From Verrucomicrobiota bacterium (GTDB lineage Bacteria > Verrucomicrobiota > Verrucomicrobiia > Chthoniobacterales > UBA10450): a stretch of 12,188 nt of DNA. Under the pieces are notes generated by a model. That model made no database searches, was not told the origin of the DNA, and was given only the letters and a program-made list of their open reading frames with translations. Position 1 is the first letter of the stretch, and each line of letters opens with the position of its first letter. Of this stretch, positions 7,879 to 12,188 are shown piece after piece. The DNA lies in contig QHPM01000296.1 in the NCBI GenBank assembly GCA_003219095.1, forward strand, positions 1 to 12,188, written 5' to 3'. The position numbers and the translations under genes were made by a program.

Positions 7879-7950
7879 ATGTCCGCTCCGCAAAACACCA
7901 TCGCCATCGTCTACGATTACGATCAGACCCTGAGTCCGAGGCCTACATGA
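7879..7950 (+). pseudogene. Severed N-terminal fragment of the HAD hydrolase (carries DxDxT)
   Basis: From ATG 7879 the frame reads MSAPQNTIAIVYDYDQTLSP and then stops at TGA 7948-7950 after 23 codons. VYDYDQTL is HAD motif I, with the nucleophile Asp and the second Asp that the reaction needs. The rest of the same enzyme continues immediately downstream in another frame (7947-8660). The start of the surviving frame overlaps this stop as ATGA. The frames differ by loss of 3n+1 bases (or gain of 3n+2) near 7930-7946. The junction also reads straight from the motif into a late helix, so a deletion of more than one base is likely. Confidence 0.75.
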
Positions 7951-8660
7951 AGGTCCTGCTCGATCAGCTTGAGATGGATCGGCCAACTAACGAGGAGCTC
8001 AGAAAACTGGGGGCGAAGCTAAACTTTTATAAAGGCTTGCCGGAAATGTTTGAGGAATTTTGCGGCGGCGAAGGCTTGCTCACCGCGGAACATGCCGCTC
8101 ACGGCATCAGCGTCGAACATTACATCATTTCATCGGGCATGAAGGTGTTGATCGATGGCAGCCGGCTCGCGCCTTATGTGCGTGCCATTTTCGGATGCGA
8201 GTTCGCGGTCGACAACGAAGGTCGCATCATTTTCCCGAAGCGCGTCATCAGTCATACTCAAAAGACGCAGTTTCTTTTTCGCATTAATAAAGGCTTTCTC
8301 GATATGGCGCAGGACGTAAATGATCACATGGATCCTGAAATTCGGCCGATTCCATTTCCCAACATGATTTATGTCGGTGACGGGCCGACCGATGTTCCGT
8401 GCTTCACGGTAATGAAGAAGAATGGGGGACAAGCAATCGCGGTTTACAATCCTGATGATCCGCAGCGCGTAGGATTCAAAAAATGTTATCAACTCTCTAC
8501 CCACGCCGATCGGGTTAAACACATCGCGCCCGCTGATTATCGGCGAAACACACATCTGCGCATGTTGCTCGAGCAAATGGTGGAAGAAACCGCGAACCGG
8601 ATCGTCGAGCAGCGCAAGCTCGCGGTCGAGACTGGCACCGTGCGCGCGCCGAAACACTAG
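7947..8660 (+). CDS. HAD-superfamily hydrolase, N-terminally truncated by frame disruption
   Basis: The 237-residue open frame is the body of a HAD phosphatase-like protein. ISSG (residues 61-64) fits motif II, KRVISHTQKTQ (98-108) gives the lysine region of motif III, and VGDGPTDVPCF (143-153) is the acidic motif IV. Motif I is missing because it lies in the upstream fragment in another frame. As written, this product lacks the catalytic aspartates and would be inactive. It matches a phosphoserine-phosphatase-like group in overall design; the substrate is unknown. GAG GCC TAC in frame just before ATG 7947 suggests that this Met is internal in the intact protein, not the true start. Either the gene is a pseudogene or the sequence has lost bases here. 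Confidence 0.8.
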   Translation: MKVLLDQLEMDRPTNEELRKLGAKLNFYKGLPEMFEEFCGGEGLLTAEHAAHGISVEHYIISSGMKVLIDGSRLAPYVRAIFGCEFAVDNEGRIIFPKRVISHTQKTQFLFRINKGFLDMAQDVNDHMDPEIRPIPFPNMIYVGDGPTDVPCFTVMKKNGGQAIAVYNPDDPQRVGFKKCYQLSTHADRVKHIAPADYRRNTHLRMLLEQMVEETANRIVEQRKLAVETGTVRAPKH

Positions 8661-8670
8661 CTTCCACTTG

Positions 8671-8742
8671 GTAGGGATGGCTCTCCGAGCCGTCCCACAC
8701 TGTCAGGAAAAGTTTGGGACGCCTCGGAGATGCGTCCCTACC
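8671..8742. repeat. Left REP pair (BIME) downstream of the RAYT
   Basis: Two GTAG-headed palindromic REPs face each other: 8671-8696 on the plus strand (GTAGGGATGGCTC, TCC loop, GAGCCGTCCC) and 8716-8742 on the minus strand (read from the minus strand it begins GGTAGGGACGCATC). They are 23/27 identical when aligned. The first forms a 10-bp stem with one G-T pair, the second a 7-bp perfect stem plus two further pairs. A 19-base spacer separates them. The minus-strand GTAG supplies the TAG stop of the transposase gene. GTAG heads are the hallmark of REPs mobilised by RAYT proteins. Confidence 0.88.
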
Positions 8743-9232
8743 CGTCGGCCGGCAACAGGACGTACGGCCAATCTTCGTATTTCCCAATCAACCCAGCGCG
8801 AACTGGATTCTGCAAGATGTAGTCGCATTTCTCACGCCAACCTTCGTTTCCGCGCAGGCGATGATCGAAAAAATCACGCTGCCATTTAATCTTGGCGTGG
8901 TTCGAGGTGAAGCGCTTCCAACTTGCAACAACATTCGTCATCTTCACATCCATCGAGAAGCTGGCGAGGAAATGAACATGGTCCGGCATCAAAAGAAGAA
9001 TCGGAACAAACCATCTCTGCTGGCGTTGATAAAATTGCATCGACTGGAAGAGGACTGATGCGACCTCGGGATGGCAAAGCTGGTTTGTATCACGTTTTTG
9101 CAGCAGATTGTTATAAAAAAAAATCTCTTTGCTGGGATCGACAAAAAGCGGTGGATCGTGCGGCAACGAGCGGCGACCGATTACATCGCGGTAGGGATGG
9201 CTCTCCCAGCCGTCCCTCGAATCTGTTTTCAT
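8738..9232 (-). CDS. REP-associated tyrosine transposase (RAYT, Y1/IS200-like)
   Basis: A 164-residue single-strand DNA transposase of the HUH/Y1 superfamily. Evidence: LLMPDHVHFLA, with the metal-binding H85-x-H87 pair, and the C-terminal DYILQNPVRAGLI ... EDWPY block with probable catalytic Tyr138. The SLPHDPP...DPSKEIFF start and RDTNQLCHPE are typical of RAYTs. Such proteins cut and join REP sequences, and REP pairs flank this gene on both sides. ATG 9232 overlaps the stop of the glycosyltransferase as ATGA, and its first dozen codons run through REP sequence (DGWESHPYRD); a TTG at about residue 23 is an alternative. Residues 40-45 (YNNLLQ) do not fit the family: with one T fewer in the 9-base run and one A more in the 5-base run the frame reads FFITICCKKRD. 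So this copy may be mutated, or carry two homopolymer errors. Confidence 0.88.
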   Translation of the reverse strand: MKTDSRDGWESHPYRDVIGRRSLPHDPPLFVDPSKEIFFYNNLLQKRDTNQLCHPEVASVLFQSMQFYQRQQRWFVPILLLMPDHVHFLASFSMDVKMTNVVASWKRFTSNHAKIKWQRDFFDHRLRGNEGWREKCDYILQNPVRAGLIGKYEDWPYVLLPADG

Positions 9233-9268
9233 TTGATGTTTGGGACGCCTCGGAGATGCGTCCCTACC
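9191..9268. repeat. Right REP pair (BIME) upstream of the RAYT
   Basis: The same two-REP arrangement as on the left, in the same orientation: GTAGGGATGGCTC... at 9191-9216 (one base different from the left copy, CCC for CCG in the loop region) and the reverse-facing REP at 9242-9268, identical to the left copy over all 27 bases. The spacer is 25 bases and unrelated to the left spacer. On the minus strand this pair encodes the last residues of the glycosyltransferase and the first residues of the RAYT. Confidence 0.88.
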
Positions 9269-10476
9269 GATTGCGTCTCCGCCGCCACTCCCATTGCTTC
9301 TGCAAAACTGCGCTCCCTTTCCACGGCAAGCGGTTGATACCGTATCGGCGGCGAATTTAGATCGCGAATAGTGAACTCAACCGGCACCTCACCCATCACT
9401 CCGGCAAAAAATTCCGCCTGCTGGGTGGTGAACGGAAAGATGGGATACATCGCGTAACCATTGATCCCATTGTTCAACGCCGTCCGCGATACCGTTGAGG
9501 AGACCGAGAAAACGGCCACGATGGTTTGATAGTTCCGCAAAAAATAAAGCTCAGCGGCTTCGCGATCGTTTTCGATCCGAAAACCGTCCAGTTCTATCCG
9601 GTCAGCCTCATTCGTCTCATTCGGGTGCGGACGATAAATCAAAGTGTGCCCGCTGAAATTCCGCCGCAAATAATCGAGGCAACGGTTGAGTCGTTCGACG
9701 TAAACATCGGGTGACACGTTATGAATCAGCAGGAAGGGCGTGCCGAAAAAGATCACCTGACGACTGGACCCATCTCCGTTTCTGTCGCTGACCTGCGGCA
9801 AATCCCGCAGCTCGGCTACGCTCGGAAATCTGGCACCAATTATTTTTGGGTTGTCTGAGATGTCGGTCCCGCCGTTGCTCATAACCACGATTCGATCGTA
9901 GAGTAAGTCCGGATTTTTTTGCAGACGCTCGACCCGGACCCCATCGCCACCCGGATTGATGCGTGGCTTGAAGTGGAGCGTCCGGTTTAAACCCGCCATC
10001 GGTTCGACAATCCGATTTTGTAACCAACCCGAAGTGGTAAATCGATAACGGGTGCGGTCGCCGACACGGGTGAGATCGCGATAAACTTTTTCTGCGATGC
10101 AAAGTACCTTTTTGGCCTCTGGATGCGCCGAGATCGCCGCGTTAGAAATGGTCAGAATCCCACCCACGCAAACAATGAGATCGCGTTTTTTATCGATCGG
10201 CAGGTGCGCGATTGCTTCGCGTCGCTCGGCGGACTCGCGGTAGAGCCGCGGCAAATCGCGCAACCCACGGCACGTATTCACGCGCGGGAAAGCATGAATC
10301 TCGTCGAATTGTCCCGCATACAACCGCCATTGTGCCCGCTCCCACCATTTTGATTCCTCACGCAGCAAATGGACCCCGCCCGGAAATTGCGCGCGAATCG
10401 CCTGCGCCACTGCGATCGCGGTCGGCAACCGGTCCGGCCGCGAGATCACAATCCAGGCTTTGCTCTCGCCATTCAT
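9229..10476 (-). CDS. Putative GT-B-like glycosyltransferase (sialyl/polysialyltransferase-like)
   Basis: A 415-residue soluble protein with no signal peptide. A Rossmann-like start (AWIVISRPDRLPTAIAVAQAI) and a second half with LIYRPHPNE (HP at 284-285) and a serine-rich VFSVSSTVS segment (323-330) recall GT-B glycosyltransferases of the bacterial sialyltransferase/polysialyltransferase type, which use an HP pair and serines to hold the nucleotide sugar. I cannot place it in a named family with certainty. Start ATG 10476 overlaps the original queE stop as ATGA, strongly supporting it. The last 12 residues (VGTHLRGVP plus NIK) are encoded by the inserted REP and are not native; the native end lies near AAETQS. 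It is the third gene of the LysE-like, queE, glycosyltransferase operon. Confidence 0.6.
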   Translation of the reverse strand: MNGESKAWIVISRPDRLPTAIAVAQAIRAQFPGGVHLLREESKWWERAQWRLYAGQFDEIHAFPRVNTCRGLRDLPRLYRESAERREAIAHLPIDKKRDLIVCVGGILTISNAAISAHPEAKKVLCIAEKVYRDLTRVGDRTRYRFTTSGWLQNRIVEPMAGLNRTLHFKPRINPGGDGVRVERLQKNPDLLYDRIVVMSNGGTDISDNPKIIGARFPSVAELRDLPQVSDRNGDGSSRQVIFFGTPFLLIHNVSPDVYVERLNRCLDYLRRNFSGHTLIYRPHPNETNEADRIELDGFRIENDREAAELYFLRNYQTIVAVFSVSSTVSRTALNNGINGYAMYPIFPFTTQQAEFFAGVMGEVPVEFTIRDLNSPPIRYQPLAVERERSFAEAMGVAAETQSVGTHLRGVPNIK

Positions 10477-10550
10477 ACGCTGCGCATCGTTGGCGACCAG
10501 ATGAATTTGTGTATCTGCAATTGAAAACGCGCTTTCAGATTGTCGGCCAA
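10473..10550 (-). pseudogene. queE: Out-of-frame C-terminal fragment of queE
   Basis: Read on the minus strand from 10550 in a different frame, the DNA encodes LADNLKARFQLQIHKFIWSP then TMRSV and TGA. RFQLQIHKFIW is the conserved C-terminus of 7-carboxy-7-deazaguanine synthase. Its stop (10475-10473) overlaps the next gene's ATG, showing it was the genuine end of queE. The main frame diverges near 10549-10553, and the segment that normally follows VLFS in homologs (an xV-G-L-P...LAEWI-like stretch of roughly 15-20 residues) is missing, so this is a deletion rather than a single-base slip. Confidence 0.8.
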
Positions 10551-11101
10551 CGTGAAAATAGAACGGCGTGACAGCGTTCGGAGAGATTATGCTCGCGCAT
10601 CCTGTCGCGTGACCATTCGTAGTCTTCGCGCGAGCCGACCACGAATTTCACTTCGTCGCGCCTGGTCAAATGCTGAATGTTTGACCACAGATTCCGCGCG
10701 CATTCGCCGCTACCGGGCGTTTTCAAGTCCATGATGCGATGCACCCGCAGATCGACCTTCGAAATATCGTGTGCGCCGCTTGTTTCCAGTAGCACCGTTT
10801 TTCCGGCATCAGCCAATGCACTCATCAACGGAAGAACATTTTTTTGCAGGAGTGGCTCGCCGCCGGTGATTTCGACCAACGGACAATCGAATTTCAAAAC
10901 TTCGGTCGTAATCTCGGGCAGCGTTTTCTTTTCGCCTTCGTAAAAGGCATAGGCGGTGTCGCAATAAGTGCAGCGCAGATCGCAGAAAGTCAGCCGCACA
11001 AAGACGCACGGAAGTCCCGCCCAGGTGCTTTCACCCTGAATCGAGTGGTAGATCTCGTTAACAGTCAGCGTTGCGGTACGCGCTTCAGTGATCGCGTTCA
11101 T
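10535..11101 (-). CDS. queE: 7-carboxy-7-deazaguanine synthase QueE (radical SAM), C-terminus disrupted
   Basis: QueE converts 6-carboxy-tetrahydropterin to 7-carboxy-7-deazaguanine, the ring contraction of queuosine/7-deazapurine synthesis, using a 4Fe-4S cluster and S-adenosylmethionine. The open frame gives 188 residues. Clear marks are NEIYHSIQGEST, the cluster motif CDLRCTYC (C40, C44, C47; CX3CX2C), EITGGEPLLQ (77-86) for SAM binding, and LETSGAHD. The product as written ends VLFSRWPTI and lacks the family's C-terminus, which is present downstream in another frame. ATG 11101 overlaps the LysE-like stop as ATGA, so the long upstream extension of the open frame is not coding. No queC, queD or queF is in view. 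If the disruption is real the enzyme may be inactive. Confidence 0.9.
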   Translation of the reverse strand: MNAITEARTATLTVNEIYHSIQGESTWAGLPCVFVRLTFCDLRCTYCDTAYAFYEGEKKTLPEITTEVLKFDCPLVEITGGEPLLQKNVLPLMSALADAGKTVLLETSGAHDISKVDLRVHRIMDLKTPGSGECARNLWSNIQHLTRRDEVKFVVGSREDYEWSRDRMREHNLSERCHAVLFSRWPTI

Positions 11102-11742
11102 GGGAAATGGAGGAGAAGCCGAATAGCGAACCATAACATAACCGTAGCGGTGATGGCTTCGGTGGCGATCTGCCAATTCGGATGGGAGAAGACATGCGCG
11201 CCGAATTTTAGCGCAATGCATAAGACCACGCCCCAGGTTAGCGCACCGAGAACAACCGCAACTGCGATGGCGAGGGACTGTCGCACACTTGCGCTTTGCG
11301 TGGGCTGGCTGCCGATGACGGCCAACCAAAAGCCGACATTCCACGGACTCATTAACACCACAAAAAGACCAAACAAGAAACCGCCGCGCCGTTCGCTTTT
11401 TGGCGTTTGAAACTCGACGCTGCGATGGGCACGATAGATTTTCCACGCTCCAATGGCGAAGCGAGCCGCCAAAAATAAGAGCAGTGCCAGACTTACGATC
11501 GCAAGCATACGCCGAATCGCGATTGAGTTGAGCAGGGCGCCTGCGCCGACGGAAACGCAAAAGGCCCAGATGAAGTCGCCGGTGCACGCGCCAAGACCGA
11601 TGGGCCAAGCCGACCAGAATCCCCCGCCGCGCTCCTTCGGCAGCAAACCGCGCCGGATCATTTCGGCATTAATCGGCCCTGGCGGCCATGCAACCGACCA
11701 GCCGAGAATGTAACCGTTAACCAGGGTGCTGAGCATCATCAT
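11098..11742 (-). CDS. LysE/RhtB-family amino-acid exporter-like membrane protein
   Basis: A 214-residue inner-membrane protein of the LysE superfamily, which exports amino acids or similar small solutes. The family's N-terminal PPGP motif is seen in WSVAWPPGPINAEMIRRGL, followed by about six hydrophobic segments and the second-half SPWNVGFWLAVIG (the usual NP/NPK position). Length is typical. The start could be any of three consecutive Met codons (11742, 11739, 11736); no strong ribosome site is visible. It opens a minus-strand group: its stop overlaps the queE start as ATGA. Its 5' end lies only 36 bases from the divergent trpA start. Substrate is unknown. Confidence 0.87.
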   Translation of the reverse strand: MMMLSTLVNGYILGWSVAWPPGPINAEMIRRGLLPKERGGGFWSAWPIGLGACTGDFIWAFCVSVGAGALLNSIAIRRMLAIVSLALLLFLAARFAIGAWKIYRAHRSVEFQTPKSERRGGFLFGLFVVLMSPWNVGFWLAVIGSQPTQSASVRQSLAIAVAVVLGALTWGVVLCIALKFGAHVFSHPNWQIATEAITATVMLWFAIRLLLHFP

Positions 11743-11778
11743 TTCAAGCGGACTGAATCTGCGCTAAGAATGCCAGCG
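11743..11778. other. Compact divergent start region between LysE-like gene and trpA
   Basis: Only 36 bases separate the two divergent start codons (27 if trpA starts at ATG 11770). This is too short for two independent promoters, so at least one promoter must lie inside the opposite coding region, and the two genes may share control. No clear -35/-10 pair or operator is visible in the gap itself. Confidence 0.4.
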
Positions 11779-12188
11779 ATGTCCGAACGAATCGAACGTC
11801 TTTTTGCTAGTTGCCGTGAGGAGAAGCGTGCCGCCTTCATTCCCTACATTTGCGCGGGCGATCCAAATTTTGCTCGCACCGTCGAGATCTCGCTCGCGCT
11901 GGAAAAAGAGGGAGCCGACCTTCTGGAGTTGGGAATTCCGTTTTCCGATCCGTTGGCGGATGGCATTGTCAATCAACTCGGCGCGCAACGCGCGCTCGAG
12001 GCCGGCGCGACGGTGCATGGTGTCTTGGAATGCGTCCGCCAAATTCGCCGGCATTCCCGGCTACCGATTGTCCTCTACACCTACCTGAATCCAATTTTGC
12101 GTTATGGAATCGACGAGTTTGAGCGCGAGGCGGCAGGGGCCGGCGTCGACGGCCTGCTCATCCTCGACCTGCCCCCGGAAGAAGATTG
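11779..12188 (+). CDS. trpA: Tryptophan synthase alpha chain (partial, runs off the right edge)
   Basis: TrpA cleaves indole-3-glycerol phosphate to indole, which is channelled to TrpB. The first 136 residues are visible. AFIPYICAGDP, then LLELGIPFSDPLADGIVNQ contains the catalytic Glu50 (equivalent to Glu49 of the Salmonella enzyme) and Asp61 (Asp60). YTYLNPILRYGIDEF and GLLILDLPPEE also fit the TIM-barrel family. Residues after LPPEE lie beyond the window. ATG 11779 (MSERIERLF) aligns best with known starts; ATG 11770 would add three residues. It diverges from the LysE-like gene; no trpB is seen in the window, and nothing upstream resembles a leader peptide or attenuator. Confidence 0.93.
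   Translation, partial: MSERIERLFASCREEKRAAFIPYICAGDPNFARTVEISLALEKEGADLLELGIPFSDPLADGIVNQLGAQRALEAGATVHGVLECVRQIRRHSRLPIVLYTYLNPILRYGIDEFEREAAGAGVDGLLILDLPPEED

Noticed and set aside
8671..9268. CRISPR array
   Set aside because: Only two repeat pairs, large gene-sized interval and GTAG palindromes: a REP pair, not a spacer array.
8671..9268. Classic insertion sequence with terminal repeats and target duplication
   Set aside because: No IS-type terminal inverted repeats or flanking target duplication can be seen; RAYT elements do not need either.
11102..11608. N-terminal extension of the queE open frame
   Set aside because: It lies within the LysE-like gene in another frame and is Arg-rich shadow sequence. 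The ATGA overlap marks 11101 as the start.

Overview
The window looks like chromosomal DNA from a soil-type Verrucomicrobiota bacterium, perhaps a Chthoniobacterales relative. This is inferred from the style of the proteins: a secreted beta-helix protein ending in two copies of a roughly 120-residue domain that I associate with this phylum, a small two-helix membrane peptide, and gene families and repeats of a type common there. No rRNA or marker gene is present to prove the assignment. There is no phage, plasmid, CRISPR or defence cassette. The most unusual part is a REP/RAYT element at about 8671-9268.

Layout. Positions 26-2950 (+) encode a large exported right-handed beta-helix protein with six composite repeats and a duplicated C-terminal domain. 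An AT-rich inverted repeat lies at 3043-3141. Next on the plus strand come a small putative lipoprotein (3211-3414), a POT-family peptide/proton symporter (3425-4849) and an exported DUF885 zinc-peptidase-like protein (4906-6642). Together these suggest peptide breakdown outside the cytoplasm followed by peptide uptake. Positions 6643-6934 hold a cluster of palindromic, REP-like repeats. A 48-residue membrane peptide (6935-7081) and a class I glutamine-amidotransferase-like C26 hydrolase (7162-7806) follow. A HAD-superfamily hydrolase (7879-8660) is split by a frame disruption next to its catalytic DxDxT motif.

The next genes run on the minus strand, in transcription order from right to left: a LysE-like exporter (11742-11098), queE (11101 to 10535, with its original end at 10473), a putative GT-B-like glycosyltransferase (10476-9229) and a REP-associated tyrosine transposase (9232-8738). 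All three junctions are 4-base ATGA start/stop overlaps, so the group reads as one translationally coupled operon into which the RAYT has become fused. The RAYT is flanked on both sides by an inverted pair of GTAG-headed REPs. These REPs encode the end of the glycosyltransferase, part of the RAYT N-terminus and the RAYT stop codon. At the right edge trpA (11779 to beyond the window) diverges from the LysE gene across only 36 bases.

Three genes carry coding disruptions: the HAD gene, queE, and a compensated double frameshift at two homopolymer runs in the RAYT. They may be real decay or assembly/sequencing error. Sequence alone cannot decide, and downstream readers should treat these gene ends with caution.
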